In this document: positions 19,947 through 29,159 of the stretch, piece after piece
Position numbering within the stretch: the stretch's first letter is position 1
Layout of the letters: each line of letters begins with the position of its first letter
Assembly (NCBI GenBank): GCA_963678075.2
Contig: CAXXPK010000007.1
Span: 372,001 to 436,000, forward strand
DNA: 64,000 bases
Reading direction: 5' to 3'
Source: Oleispirillum sp963678075
GTDB lineage: Bacteria > Pseudomonadota > Alphaproteobacteria > Rhodospirillales > Rhodospirillaceae
Made by a program: the position numbers and the translations under genes
Notes under the pieces: generated by a model
The model's database searches: none
Told to the model about the DNA's origin: nothing
Seen by the model: only the letters and a program-made list of their open reading frames with translations

Positions 19947-20055
19947 CTAGGGGGAGCCGCTCGCTGATGCGTTTGGGAATGCGCCCCCCCAACGAGGCGC
20001 CGAGGATGCTGCCGAAGAGAATGGCGGAACCGTTGAGAAGCGGTCCGATACTCAT
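19947..20055 (-). pseudogene. DUF554 membrane protein, 5' fragment
   Basis: First 36 codons of a DUF554 (YdfK-like) membrane protein: MSIGPLLNGSAILFGSILGA, then a basic loop ending RISERLPL. It stops at the IS copy 1 boundary, inside CTAG. The rest of the gene is on the opposite strand at 25025-25633; joining the halves over one CTAG restores the reading frame (RLPL-AFGCVAMG). Interrupted by IS insertion and then separated by inversion. Confidence 0.88.
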
Positions 20056-20077
20056 GTCGTTTCGTCCAATGAATCGT

Positions 20078-21157
20078 TTACCGCCCTCGGTCATGGCGCG
20101 GGGGAGGTTTCATCGTGTCCGCGATGTCGTTGCTGTTTTCCTGGGCTTTGAAGTAGTCGCGGTACCACGCGACGAAGCGTGCGACGCCGACCGAAACCGG
20201 AGTGGACGGCGCATAGCCGACCGCGTCGTGCAGGGCCGAGGTATCCGCCGCCGTCGCCGGCACGTCGCCCGGCTGCATGTCCATCAGGTTCAGGATGGCG
20301 GCCTTGTCCAGACAGTCTTCCAGGGTATGGATGTAATCCATCAACGGCACTGGCGCGCCGCCGCCGATGTTGAAGATGCGATAGGGCGCGATGCCGCTTT
20401 TCGACGAGTCGGGATTGGCGCTGTCGGCGCGCCAGGCCGGGTCGGCGGCGGCGGGCTTGGCCGCGACGCGGACGATGCCCTCGACGATGTCGTCGATATA
20501 GGTGAAGTCCCGCGTCATCCGTCCGTGGTTGAAGACGTCGATCGGCTGGCCCGCCAGGATCGCCTTGGTGAACTTGAACAGCGCCATGTCGGGGCGGCCC
20601 CACGGCCCATAGACCGTGAAGAATCGCAGGCCGGTGGTGGGCAGGCCGAACAGGTGGCTGTAGGAATGCGCCATCATCTCGTTCGACTTTTTGGTCGCGG
20701 CGTATAGGCTCATCGGGTGGGCGGTACCTTGCGACTCGGCGAAGGGCATCATCGCGTTGGCGCCGAACACCGAACTGGTGGAGGCATAGACCAGATGCTT
20801 CACGCTGCCGTGGCGGCAGCATTCCAGGATATTGACGAAGCCCACCAGATTGCTGCTGACGTAGGAGAAGGGATTCTCGACGGAATAGCGCACCCCCGCC
20901 TGCGCGGCGAGGTTGATCACGACCTCGGGCTTATGGGCGGCGAAGGCCGCCTGCACGGTCGGCAGGTCGGCGATGTCGCCGACGATGTCGGTATAGCCCG
21001 GCATCGCGGTCAGGATGTCGGCGCGGGCCTGTTTCAGCGCCGGATCGTAATAGTCGTTGCGATTGTCGATACCAACCACCGTGTGGCCTTCGGACAGAAG
21101 GCGCCGTGCGGTGTGAAAGCCGATGAACCCGGCGGCGCCGGTAACGAGAACGATCAT
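20078..21157 (-). CDS. NAD-dependent epimerase, UDP-glucuronate 4-epimerase type
   Basis: Extended short-chain dehydrogenase of 359 residues. Visible are the NAD-binding TGAAGFIGFH, the Ser/Tyr/Lys catalytic set in YASTSSVFG and SLYAATKKSNE, and RFFTVYGPWGRPDMA, typical of enzymes converting UDP-GlcA to UDP-GalA for capsule or lipopolysaccharide. Its stop lies 22 bases from the DUF554 start on the same strand, so both may once have been one unit. It sits inside the inverted block. Substrate inferred from family likeness. Confidence 0.87.
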   Translation of the reverse strand: MIVLVTGAAGFIGFHTARRLLSEGHTVVGIDNRNDYYDPALKQARADILTAMPGYTDIVGDIADLPTVQAAFAAHKPEVVINLAAQAGVRYSVENPFSYVSSNLVGFVNILECCRHGSVKHLVYASTSSVFGANAMMPFAESQGTAHPMSLYAATKKSNEMMAHSYSHLFGLPTTGLRFFTVYGPWGRPDMALFKFTKAILAGQPIDVFNHGRMTRDFTYIDDIVEGIVRVAAKPAAADPAWRADSANPDSSKSGIAPYRIFNIGGGAPVPLMDYIHTLEDCLDKAAILNLMDMQPGDVPATAADTSALHDAVGYAPSTPVSVGVARFVAWYRDYFKAQENSNDIADTMKPPPRHDRGR

Positions 21158-21349
21158 GTCGAGGCGGACCCGTGACTGTGGGGGGATATCTTCGGCCCCA
21201 TCTTAGAGATGGTGGCCGGGAAAAAAAACAACCGAATCCGGGCGGATGACGCCAGGGAGGCATCCATGAAAAAAGGCTACACAGGTCCTCGTCCCTGTGC
21301 TATACAGCCGCCCTTGAAAACGTTCCCGGCCTCGCGCCGGGGTCCCTGG

Positions 21350-21423
21350 TGGGGGATAGTTTAACGGTAGAACCACGGACTCTGACTCCGTTAGTCGAGG
21401 TTCGAATCCTCGTCTCCCAGCCA
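21350..21423 (+). tRNA. tRNA-Gln (anticodon CTG)
   Basis: Cloverleaf readable by eye: acceptor TGGGGGA / TCTCCCA, D-arm with AGTTTAACGGTAGAAC, anticodon stem CGGACT-CTG-ACTCCG, T-arm GAGGTTCGAATCCTC, encoded CCA at 21421-21423. The anticodon CTG reads CAG (Gln). Confidence 0.95.
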
Positions 21424-21723
21424 ATTGAAACCAAAGGGAAAAGCTCCGATTTTCGGGGCTTTTCTTTTTGCGGCCTTACACTTTTTTCGACTGGGTTTTA
21501 CAGTTCTTGTTCCTGGTCCGTGCTTTTTCCAGGCGGGAGACGGCCCCGGCGGCGCGTTTTTTGCGGTCGGCTTCACGGGTATAGATCGCGACGGCGCCGT
21601 CGTCCGCAGGATGAAAACGTGCTGTCAGCGCGTTTTCGCCAATCCTCGTTCCCCTCCGGTTCGCCCCCGATTTCCGGGGGCTTTTTTGTTGGCTGCGTGG
21701 ATGCAGATGCGTCTGGGAGGGAG
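21424..21723. other. Intergenic region tRNA-Gln to aroQ-type gene
   Basis: No supported gene. A hairpin at about 21438-21470 (AAAAGCTCC... CGGGGCTTTT followed by CTTTTT) is a good terminator for the tRNA. A second GC-rich hairpin with T-run at about 21666-21690 (CCCCCGATTTCCGGGGG then CTTTTTT) lies near the chorismate mutase stop. A lysine/arginine-rich open frame on the minus strand is not convincing as a gene. Confidence 0.6.
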
Positions 21724-22017
21724 TTAATGCCCCCGTGCCGCCTTGTGGTGCTGGATGACCTCGGTGATGACGAAGGTCAGGAATTTTTCCGCGAATTCGG
21801 GGTCCAGGTCCGCGTCGTGGGCCAGGGTGCGCAGACGGGCGATCTGTTCCTTTTCCCGCGCCGGGTCCGATGGCGGCAAGGCATGCTCGGCCTTCAACGT
21901 CCCGACCCGTTTGGTGCACTTGAATCGTTCGGACAGCAGATAGATCAGGGCCGCATCGATGTTGTCGATGCTGGCGCGCAACTGCTTGAGTTCGGGAAGG
22001 GGGGCTTCGCTGCTCAT
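21724..22017 (-). CDS. Chorismate mutase, AroQ type
   Basis: Small helical chorismate mutase of 97 residues converting chorismate to prephenate for Phe/Tyr synthesis. Characteristic first helix LRASIDNIDAALIYLLSERF with the catalytic Arg, then KRVGTLKAEHALPPSDPARE and a C-terminal helix with ITEVIQHHK. Stand-alone domain, no fused dehydratase. Upstream of it on the same strand is folE. Confidence 0.9.
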   Translation of the reverse strand: MSSEAPLPELKQLRASIDNIDAALIYLLSERFKCTKRVGTLKAEHALPPSDPAREKEQIARLRTLAHDADLDPEFAEKFLTFVITEVIQHHKAARGH

Positions 22018-22103
22018 GGACGGACTCGCGGGTTGCGGTGAACGGTTCCCGAATGTCCGGTGTAACCCGGGTCGGGTTCAAGCCTTTTTCGTAGAATCGC
22101 GGC

Positions 22104-22748
22104 TTATGGGTGCAGCGGGTTGCCGCTCGAGGCCCCCAACAGCGCCATCAGCTCCTTGCGCGTCGTTGGGTTGGAACGAAACACCCCCAGCATGTGGCTG
22201 GTGATCATCGATACGCCGGGTTTGTGCACGCCGCGCGTCGTCATGCATTGGTGGCTGGCCTCGATCACCACCGCGACGCCCATCGGCTCCAGCACTTTAT
22301 TGATGGTATCGGCGATCTGCACCGTCATCTTTTCCTGAATTTGCAGGCGCTTGGAATAGGCTTCGACGATGCGGGCAAGTTTGCTGATGCCGACCACGCG
22401 GTGGTGCGGCATATAGGCGACGTGGGCGCGGCCGATGATCGGCACCATGTGGTGTTCGCAATAGCTTTCGACGCGGATGTTGCGCAGCACCACCATTTCG
22501 TCATAGCCCTCGACCTCTTCGAAGGTGCGGCGCAGATATTCGTCGGGGTCGATGGAATACCCGGCGAAGAATTCCTCGTACGAGCGCACTACCCGTGCCG
22601 GGGTGTCGATCAAGCCTTCCCGTGAGGGGTCGTCGCCCGCCCAGCGCAACAGGGTGCGCACCGCCGCTTCCGCATCCTCGCGACTGGGGCGGGTGGGGGC
22701 GGCGTTGGCGTTCGGGGTGGGCTTGGACTTCTTCGGCACTTGGTTCAC
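22104..22748 (-). CDS. folE: GTP cyclohydrolase I
   Basis: Zinc enzyme converting GTP to dihydroneopterin triphosphate, first step of folate and pterin synthesis. Start GTG at 22748 is chosen because AGGAGA precedes it at good spacing, giving 214 residues. Zinc/catalytic segments: SYCEHHMVPIIGRAHVAY and ASHQCMTTRGV; also IQEKMTVQIADTI. Complete and intact; housekeeping gene within the inverted block. Confidence 0.95.
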   Translation of the reverse strand: MNQVPKKSKPTPNANAAPTRPSREDAEAAVRTLLRWAGDDPSREGLIDTPARVVRSYEEFFAGYSIDPDEYLRRTFEEVEGYDEMVVLRNIRVESYCEHHMVPIIGRAHVAYMPHHRVVGISKLARIVEAYSKRLQIQEKMTVQIADTINKVLEPMGVAVVIEASHQCMTTRGVHKPGVSMITSHMLGVFRSNPTTRKELMALLGASSGNPLHP

Positions 22749-22934
22749 GACGGGTCTCCTGCGGGCGAGGCGGCATCTTGATAGTGCCGCGCCCCTTGAT
22801 TTTGGTGATCGCGGCCGGTGTTGCAACCCGTTTCTTGCGTAAAGCGTTTGGACCGCGTGCCGGAATTGCCCTCTTGTCAGAAAAAACCGCGTGGCCTAAT
22901 ATCCGGCCTCCGCGCAGCCGAGGCGTGGCCCGGC

Positions 22935-23008
22935 GCGGGTGTAGCTCAATGGTAGAGCAGAAGCTTCCCAAGCTTACGACGGGGGTTCGATTCCCCTCAC
23001 CCGCTCCA
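22935..23008 (+). tRNA. tRNA-Gly (anticodon CCC)
   Basis: Acceptor GCGGGTG / CACCCGC, D-arm TAGCTCAATGGTAGAGC, anticodon stem AAGCTT-CCC-AAGCTT, T-arm GGGGGTTCGATTCCCCT, encoded CCA at 23006-23008. Anticodon CCC reads GGG (Gly). Confidence 0.95.
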
Positions 23009-23238
23009 ATATTTTCAGTATGTTACGCCAGAGTCCGGCATTCCCCTTCTCCCTCTGCGGAAAAAATACGGAAAAATTGTCAGCGGATTTTCGCGATTGA
23101 TGGCGAACATCGCTGCGCCTTTCATCCCTCGGATTCTCTGTTTCGACAGAGTGGGGACTATCATCCATCTTCTAAGCGGTGCTTCTTTACCTCTTCGCAA
23201 GGTGATGCAGATTTAGCCCCACGTCATTTCCTGAGCTT

Positions 23239-24180
23239 AGCAGGGTGTTGAAAAATCGGTGGCATGGCTGGTATCGGCATAATTCAATCTCGGTAGTGGC
23301 TTGTTGCTGAGGGAATGATGCACGGGACAGACAAGCGATCTGGAGACTTGTTCTCCTGCGTTGACCTGGAGACGCGGGTGCGCATGGACCACCCGCTGCG
23401 GACGATCCGGGAGATGACCAATACGGCACTAGCGGCGTTGTCGGGCGACTTTGCAGCGCTCTACTCGGGAATGGGTCGGCCGTCGGTTCCACCGGAGAAG
23501 CTGCTGCGGGCCATGCTGTTGCAGGTGTTCTACTCGATCCGTTCGGAACGCCAATTGATGGAGCGCCTGGACTTTGATCTGCTGTTCCGTTGGTTCGTCG
23601 GTCTCGGGGTAGATGACCCGGCCTGGGACCATTCCACATTCTCCAAGAACCGCGACCGGCTGCTGGAAGGGGACATCGCCGCAAAATTCCTGGCGGCAGT
23701 GTTGGTCCAACCCCGGATCAAACGGCTACTGTCGAGCGAGCATTTCAGCGTCGACGGCACGCTGATCGAAGCGTGGGCCTCAATGAAGAGCTTCAGACCG
23801 AAGGCCGCTGAGGGCGATGGCGGTGAAGGCGGTGGTCGCAACCCCTCGGTCGATTTTCGCGGCGAAAAACGATCCAACGATACTCACGAGAGCACCACCG
23901 ATCCCGATGCCATGCTCTACCGCAAGGAGGCAGGCATGGAGGCTAAGCTGTGCTTTATCGATCATGGGCTGATGGAAAACCGTTCGGGCTTGATCGTGGA
24001 CACCCGGCTAACCCGCGCATCGGGTCACGCTGAACGGTTGGCGGCACTGGACATGATCGAGCCCCTGGGCGACCGACCGCGCGCAATTACGTTGGGTGCC
24101 GACTGCGGCTACGATGCCGCCGATTTTGTCGAGGAACCACGGACGCTCAACGTGCGTCCTCACGTGGCGCAGAACACTAG
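23239..24180 (+). mobile_element. Truncated second IS5-type element
   Basis: Begins near 23239 with the terminal-repeat-like CAGGGTGTTGAAAAA and is cut at 24177-24180 (CTAG) by IS copy 2. Only the 5' part remains; no right end is present in the window. Confidence 0.7.
23315..24180 (+). pseudogene. IS5-type transposase, 3'-truncated
   Basis: About 288 codons of a DUF772-type transposase: HPLRTIREMTNTALAALSGD, LLRAMLLQVFYSIRSERQLM, LLFRWFVGLGVDDPAWDHST, FSVDGTLIEAWASMKSF (first catalytic Asp), VDFRGEKRSNDTHESTTDPD, LGADCGYDAADFVEE (second Asp). It ends at VRPHVAQNT where IS copy 2 begins, so the C-terminal third with the catalytic Glu is missing. That missing part is not found beside IS copy 1. 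Confidence 0.85.
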
Positions 24181-25024
24181 GCTCAGGACTCATTAAGGTT
24201 CGATCCAGAAGAGGAGGAGTGCCGCGATGATGACGGCGGCAAAGAAGATATCCGCGCATCGGTCATATCGGGTGTGGATACGCCGCCAATCCTTGAGGCG
24301 AGCGAAGAGGTTCTCGATCCTATGACGCTGGCGATAGAGGGTTTTGTCGTAAGCGTACTGGGTTTTGCGATGACGCATTGGCGGGATGCATGTAGCGATC
24401 CCTCGCTGTGTCAAAGCCTCTCGAAGGGGATCACCGTCATAGCCCTTGTCGGCGATCAGGACGTTGGCCTTGGGAAATAGGTCGAGCAACAGCATCGCGC
24501 CTTTGTGATCGCTCATTTGCCCCTCGCTGAGCAGCAGGATGAGGGGCCTTCCTTGTCCGTCGCAAACCGCATGAAGCTTGGAGTTCAGCCCGCCTTTTGT
24601 GCGTCCGATACATCGGGGAAGAGCCCCTTTTTATAGAGGCTCGCGGCGGTCCGATGAGCTTTCAGGTGGGTTGCATCGATCATCAACCGGTCTGGAGGGC
24701 CAGCCTCTCCCGTCAAGGTCACGAAGATCCGGCTGAACACCCCAAGTCGGCTCCAGCGAACGAAACGATTATAGAGGATTTTGTGGGGGCCATAGACGGG
24801 TGGTGCATCTCGCCACCGTAAGCCGTTGCGGATCACATGAACGATGCCGCTGATCACTCGCCGATCATCAACCCGCGGCACGCCATGCGATAGCGGGAAA
24901 TGCGGCTCGATCTTCGCCAGCTGCCTCTCTGACAACCAAAACAGATCACTCATGGATGGGGTCCTCCCTCCCATGAGTGAATTAGCCGCCGATCTGCCTG
25001 ACAATAATTTAATGGGTCCTGAAC
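24181..25024 (-). mobile_element. IS5-family (IS427-type) insertion sequence, copy 2
   Basis: Inverted copy of the element at 19103-19946, same length (844 bp), ends GCTCAGGACTCATTAA and its inverted partner. Flanked on both sides by CTAG (24177-24180 and 25025-25028). Left flank is the truncated transposase, right flank the 3' part of DUF554. Confidence 0.9.
24193..24953 (-). CDS. IS5-family transposase, copy 2 (two frames)
   Basis: Same two-frame DDE transposase as copy 1, with the first frame ending at 24585 and the second continuing to 24193. It differs from copy 1 at several residues, for example PHKILYN versus PHKTLYN, IFVTLTGE versus IFAALTGE, and DWRRIHT versus DWRRIHT's counterpart DWRHIHT. 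Catalytic Asp, Asp and Glu segments are all present, so it may be active. Confidence 0.85.
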
Positions 25025-25633
25025 CTAGCCTTCGGCTGCGTGGCGATGGGATTGGGGGTTTCCATGCCCCCCGTGGTCCTGGCCCTGATCATCGGCACCA
25101 TCATCGGCGAGGTCATCGGCCTGGAACGCGGCTTGAGAGCCATCGCCCGTCTGGCCCGAAAAGGCGTGGACGTCATCACTCCCAAACGCTTCACGGCCAA
25201 GCACCGCGAGAAAACCAACGACGGCGCCTATCTTGAGACCTTCGTCTCGGCCACCGTCCTTTTCTGCTTCAGCGGCGTCGGCATTTTGGGGGCCCTGACC
25301 GAAGGCATGACCAGCGACCCGACCCTTCTGTTCATCAAGTCCGTGATGGATCTGTTCACCGCGCCGATTTTCTCCATCACCCTTGGCGCTGCCGTGGCCA
25401 TGCTGGCGCTGCCCCAGACCGCCATTCAGATGATCCTGCTGTCGTCGGCGTCCCTGATTCTGCCGCTGACCACGCCCGCCATGACCGCCGACTTCACGGC
25501 CTGCGGCGGCTTCATCATGATCGCCACCGGCCTTACCATCAGCGGCATCAAGACGTTCCCTCTCTCCAGCATGTTGCCTGCGCTGGTCATCGTCATGCCA
25601 TTGTCGGCCCTATGGTTGCGTTACGTCCCATAG
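25025..25633 (+). pseudogene. DUF554 membrane protein, 3' fragment
   Basis: Remaining ~200 codons of the DUF554 protein starting directly at the CTAG beside IS copy 2: LAFGCVAMGLGVSM, then several hydrophobic helices (PPVVLALIIGTIIGEVIGLE, ETFVSATVLFCFSGVGILGA, IMIATGLTISGIKTFPLSSM). Together with the 36 codons at 19947-20055 it makes about 237 residues, the usual DUF554 length. Without its first helix and own start it is presumably non-functional; an internal ATG (25040) exists but has no clear ribosome site. Confidence 0.88.
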
Positions 25634-25700
25634 CCCCTTTTTTCCGCCCCCGCACCGCGCCCATGTTGAAGGCGCACTCTTCGCGGAAGGAGACCACGGC

Positions 25701-25766
25701 ATGCGTGTCGTGCTGCAACCCCTTGGCATTCCGCTGATCACGATGATCGGTCTGGCCGCCGCATGA
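25701..25766 (+). CDS. Possible 21-residue peptide
   Basis: ATG at 25701 preceded by GGAAGGAGA at suitable spacing encodes MRVVLQPLGIPLITMIGLAA and one more Ala before TGA. Hydrophobic, no recognised family. It may be chance; the only support is the good ribosome site. Confidence 0.2.
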   Translation: MRVVLQPLGIPLITMIGLAAA

Positions 25767-25829
25767 CGGCTATCAACCATCACGCCGCGTAACGGTTTTA
25801 TCGTGCCACGCGCAAAAAAACCAGTGAAT

Positions 25830-25876
25830 GGGGGAGCGGGGGGATTGAATCCCCCCGCATCGTTTTTTCTTTTCCC
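25830..25876. terminator. Hairpin terminator after the gcv operon
   Basis: GC-rich hairpin (GGGGGGATT / AATCCCCCC) with TTTTTTCTTTTC on the plus-strand side and a T-run on the minus side after a short gap (the AAAAAAA at about 25814-25820). Could stop transcription from both directions; lies just past the gcvPB stop. Confidence 0.6.
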
Positions 25877-25878
25877 GG

Positions 25879-27408
25879 CTACTCCACCGCAGGCGGGGTC
25901 CAGCGCAGCACCGGTTTCCTGGCCGCCAGAGTCTCATCCAAGCGGCGACGCGGGGTCAGGCGCGGCGCGGCATGGAAGAAGTCTTCCTCTCCCGCCTTGG
26001 CCTTGGCGGCCAGGGCACGGATCGTCGCGATGAAGTCGTCCAGGGTCTGCTTGCTTTCGCTTTCGGTCGGCTCCATCAGCAAGGCACCGTGCACCACCAG
26101 CGGGAAGTACATGGTCATCGGGTGATACCCCTCGTCAATCAGCGCCTTGGCGATGTCCAGGGTGGCCACCCCGGTATCCTTCAAGAAGCCGTCGTCGAAC
26201 AGCGCCTCGTGCATGCAGGGGCCTTCGAAGGGCGCGGACAGCACGTCCTTCAGGCTGGACAGCAGATAGTTGGCGTTCAGGACCGCATCGCCGGAAGTCT
26301 GGCGCAGACCGTCCTTGCCCAGGCTCATCGCATAGCCCAGCGCCCGCAGAATCACCCCAAACTGACCGTGGAAGCCCTTCATCCGACCGAAGGGATGGGC
26401 CTCCGCCCCCGCCTGAGCGCGGGTCTCCACCAGTTCGAAACCGTCCTTGCCCTTGCGCACGAAGGGCAGCGGCGCGAAGGGCGCCAACGCCGGGGACAAC
26501 ACCGTCGGCCCCGCCCCCGGCCCACCGCCGCCGTGCGGGGTGGAGAACGTCTTGTGCAGGTTGATGTGCATGGCATCGACGCCCAAATCGGCGATTTTCA
26601 CCCGCCCGATCAGAGCGTTGAAGTTGGCGCCGTCCATATAGAAGAACGCCCCCGCCGCATGCACCAGGGCGGCGATTTCCCGCACATCGCGTTCGAACAG
26701 ACCGCAGGTGTTGGGATTGGTCAGCATGATCCCGGCGACGTCGTCGGATAGCTTTTCCTTCAGCGCCGCGATATCCACCCGGCCTTCCGCCGTGGCGGGG
26801 ATCGCCACCGCCGCATAGCCGCACAGGGCGGCGGTGGCGGGGTTGGTCCCGTGCGCCGATTCCGGCACCAGGATGATCTTGCGCGGGTTGCCCTTGGCCT
26901 CCTGCGCGGCGCGGATCGCCATCACGCCGCACAGTTCGCCGTGCGCGCCCGCCGCCGGGGACATCGCCACCCCGGCCATGCCGGTCAGCTCCATCAGCCA
27001 AGCGGCCAGAACGTGCATCGCTTCCAACGCGCCTTGTACCGTCGAGGTCGGCTGGAAGGGATGCAGATCGCCCAACCCCGTGATCCGCGCCAGCTTTTCG
27101 TTCAGGCGCGGGTTGTACTTCATGGTGCACGAGCCGAGCGGATAGAACCCGGCATCGATGGAATAGTTCTTTTGCGACAGGCGGGTGTAATGACGCACCA
27201 CCTGCGGCTCGGCCAAGCAGGGCAGACCGATCCGGCCGGTCCTGGCAAAGCCGTCCAGACAGCCCGGCACGTCGCGCGGTTTCGGAAAATCGACGCCGGA
27301 ACCGTCGGCCGACCCCTGTTCGAACAGCAACGGCTCCTCGACGGTCAGGCCGCGATTGCCGCTGACGGTGCCGACCGGAGCCGACGGGGAAACATGAACC
27401 TCGGTCAT
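25879..27408 (-). CDS. gcvPB: Glycine dehydrogenase (P protein) subunit 2
   Basis: Second half of the split P protein of the glycine cleavage system, which decarboxylates glycine and passes the aminomethyl group to GcvH. Start ATG at 27408 overlaps the gcvPA stop (ATGA), giving 509 residues. The PLP-binding lysine is in NLHKTFSTPHGGGGPGAG, near residue 286; YPLGSCTMKYNPRLNEK and PESAHGTNPATAALCGY are conserved family segments. Last gene of gcvT-gcvH-gcvPA-gcvPB. Confidence 0.95.
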   Translation of the reverse strand: MTEVHVSPSAPVGTVSGNRGLTVEEPLLFEQGSADGSGVDFPKPRDVPGCLDGFARTGRIGLPCLAEPQVVRHYTRLSQKNYSIDAGFYPLGSCTMKYNPRLNEKLARITGLGDLHPFQPTSTVQGALEAMHVLAAWLMELTGMAGVAMSPAAGAHGELCGVMAIRAAQEAKGNPRKIILVPESAHGTNPATAALCGYAAVAIPATAEGRVDIAALKEKLSDDVAGIMLTNPNTCGLFERDVREIAALVHAAGAFFYMDGANFNALIGRVKIADLGVDAMHINLHKTFSTPHGGGGPGAGPTVLSPALAPFAPLPFVRKGKDGFELVETRAQAGAEAHPFGRMKGFHGQFGVILRALGYAMSLGKDGLRQTSGDAVLNANYLLSSLKDVLSAPFEGPCMHEALFDDGFLKDTGVATLDIAKALIDEGYHPMTMYFPLVVHGALLMEPTESESKQTLDDFIATIRALAAKAKAGEEDFFHAAPRLTPRRRLDETLAARKPVLRWTPPAVE

Positions 27409-28751
27409 CGCAACACCTCCGTCAGGGCCGCGACCAGGGCGTCCATGTCCGCATCGCTGTTGGTTTCGGTGGCCGCCACCAGCAACAGATTTTCCATCTC
27501 GGGGAACTGCGGATAGAAGCGCGACACCGGAACCCCGGCCAACACGCCCTTCGCCGCCAGGGCCTCGACCACCGGCGCGGCGGGCCTGTCCAGCATCACC
27601 GCGAATTCGTTGAAGAAGGAACCGGAGAGCGGCTTCGCCCCCTTCACCGCCGCCAACCGTCGGAACAGCGCCGCCGCCGCCTTGTGGTTGACCTGGGCCA
27701 GCTTGACCAGACCGCTTTCGCCCAGCATCGCGACGTGGATGGAAAACGCCAACGCGCACAAACCGGAATTGGTGCAGATGTTGGACGTCGCCTTTTCGCG
27801 CCGGATGTGCTGTTCTCGGGTGGACAGGGTCAACACCCAGCCGCGACGCCCATCGACATCGACGGTTTCGCCGACCAGACGACCCGGCATGTTACGGACG
27901 TATTTTTCCCGGGAGGCGAACAAGCCGACCCCCGGCCCGCCGAACGACAGCGGCATCCCGAGCGAGGAACCATCCACCACCACGATGTCGGCGCCCATTT
28001 CCCCCGGCGGCTTCAACGCCCCCAGGGACACCGGTTCGGACACCGCGACCACCAGCAACACACCCAGGCCACGGCACTGCGCGGCCAACGCCGTGAAGTC
28101 CGACAGCCGTCCGAAGAAGCCGGGGGTCTGCACCACCACGCACGCCAGATCCGGTGCAATCCGGCCCATCAGATCCTCGATTCCCAGGGGATCGGGGGAC
28201 AGACGCTCGCAAACGATGTCGGTGAATCCGGTCTGGGTGATGATCACGTCGGCATAGTGCGGATGCACCCCGCCCGAGATCAGCACCTTTTTCCGCCGGG
28301 TGACGCGGGTGGCCATCAACGCCGCCTCGGCGCAGGCGGTGGCGGCGTCGTACATCGAGGCGTTGGATACCTCCCTCCCGGTCAACAGGCAGACCTGGGT
28401 CTGGAACTCGAACAGCGCCTGCAACGTGCCTTGCGAGATTTCCGGCTGATAGGGCGTATAGCTGGTCAGGAACTCGCCACGCTGAATCAGCGCATCCACC
28501 GCCGCCGGGATGTGGTGGCAATAGGCCCCCGCCCCCAGGAAGGTGGGGGCGCGGGCGGGCGACAGATTCTTCGCCGCAAAGGCGGTAAAGGCCCGTTCGA
28601 CCGCCAGTTCGCCCTGATGGTCGGGCAGATCGAAGACCGCGCCCTTCAGCACGTCGGGCGGCACGTCGCGGAACAGGTCCTCGACCGACGCGGCGCCGAT
28701 CGCACCCAGCATCTGGGTGCGATCATCGGCGCTCAGTGGCAAATAACGCAT
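27405..28751 (-). CDS. gcvPA: Glycine dehydrogenase (P protein) subunit 1
   Basis: First half of the two-subunit P protein, 448 residues. Starts MRYLPLSADDRTQMLGAIG; family segments FLGAGAYCHHIPAAVDALIQ, SYTPYQPEISQGTLQALFEF, SNASMYDAATACAEAALMA and STREQHIRREKATSNICTNS are clear. The start overlaps the gcvH stop (TAATG) and the stop overlaps gcvPB, so all are co-translated. Confidence 0.95.
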   Translation of the reverse strand: MRYLPLSADDRTQMLGAIGAASVEDLFRDVPPDVLKGAVFDLPDHQGELAVERAFTAFAAKNLSPARAPTFLGAGAYCHHIPAAVDALIQRGEFLTSYTPYQPEISQGTLQALFEFQTQVCLLTGREVSNASMYDAATACAEAALMATRVTRRKKVLISGGVHPHYADVIITQTGFTDIVCERLSPDPLGIEDLMGRIAPDLACVVVQTPGFFGRLSDFTALAAQCRGLGVLLVVAVSEPVSLGALKPPGEMGADIVVVDGSSLGMPLSFGGPGVGLFASREKYVRNMPGRLVGETVDVDGRRGWVLTLSTREQHIRREKATSNICTNSGLCALAFSIHVAMLGESGLVKLAQVNHKAAAALFRRLAAVKGAKPLSGSFFNEFAVMLDRPAAPVVEALAAKGVLAGVPVSRFYPQFPEMENLLLVAATETNSDADMDALVAALTEVLR

Positions 28752-29128
28752 TATTCCAGACCCTCGACGTAGGCGTCGTAGTCTTCGCGGCTCATCAGGT
28801 CATCAAGTTCCGCCACGTCGGACAGCGTGATCTTATAGAACCAGCCGTCGCCTTCGGCGTTTTGATTGACGAGGCCGGGGGCATCCGCCAGTTCCTCGTT
28901 GATTTCGGCGATCTCGCCGGACACCGGGGAATAGACCTCGCTCGCCGCCTTCACCGATTCGACCACCGCGACGTCGTCACCCTTGTTGATCGGAGCCCCC
29001 ACTTCCGGCAGATCGACGAACACCACGTCGCCCAGTTGCTCCTGCGCGTAGTTGGTGATGCCGACGGTGCCGATGCCGCCTTCGACCGAGATCCATTCAT
29101 GTTCGTCGGAAAAATAAAGCTGTGCCAT
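28751..29128 (-). CDS. gcvH: Glycine cleavage system H protein
   Basis: Lipoyl carrier shuttling the aminomethyl intermediate between P, T and L proteins. 125 residues, normal length. The lipoylated lysine is Lys60 in VVESVKAASEVYSPVSGE. FSDEHEWI at the N-terminus and GDGWFYKI near the C-terminus are family hallmarks. Confidence 0.96.
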   Translation of the reverse strand: MAQLYFSDEHEWISVEGGIGTVGITNYAQEQLGDVVFVDLPEVGAPINKGDDVAVVESVKAASEVYSPVSGEIAEINEELADAPGLVNQNAEGDGWFYKITLSDVAELDDLMSREDYDAYVEGLE

Positions 29129-29159
29129 GCTGGCTGTCCCCTCTGCCTGATAAGCCCCG

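Noticed and set aside
21476..21650. Lys/Arg-rich minus-strand peptide between tRNA-Gln and the chorismate mutase gene
   Set aside because: No start with a ribosome site close by, overlaps terminator-like hairpins and matches no known family.
20931..22081. Several minus-strand frames overlapping the epimerase, tRNA-Gln and chorismate mutase
   Set aside because: They run across a tRNA and out of frame through recognised genes.
23009..23238. Two ~60-codon minus-strand frames after tRNA-Gly
   Set aside because: No ribosome site or family likeness; one starts in the tRNA. I see nothing else in this 230-base gap.
19103..25024. Composite transposon carrying epimerase, tRNAs and folE between two IS copies
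   Set aside because: The cargo is housekeeping and both outer and inner flanks include pieces of one chromosomal gene (DUF554), which fits inversion of resident DNA better than capture of cargo.
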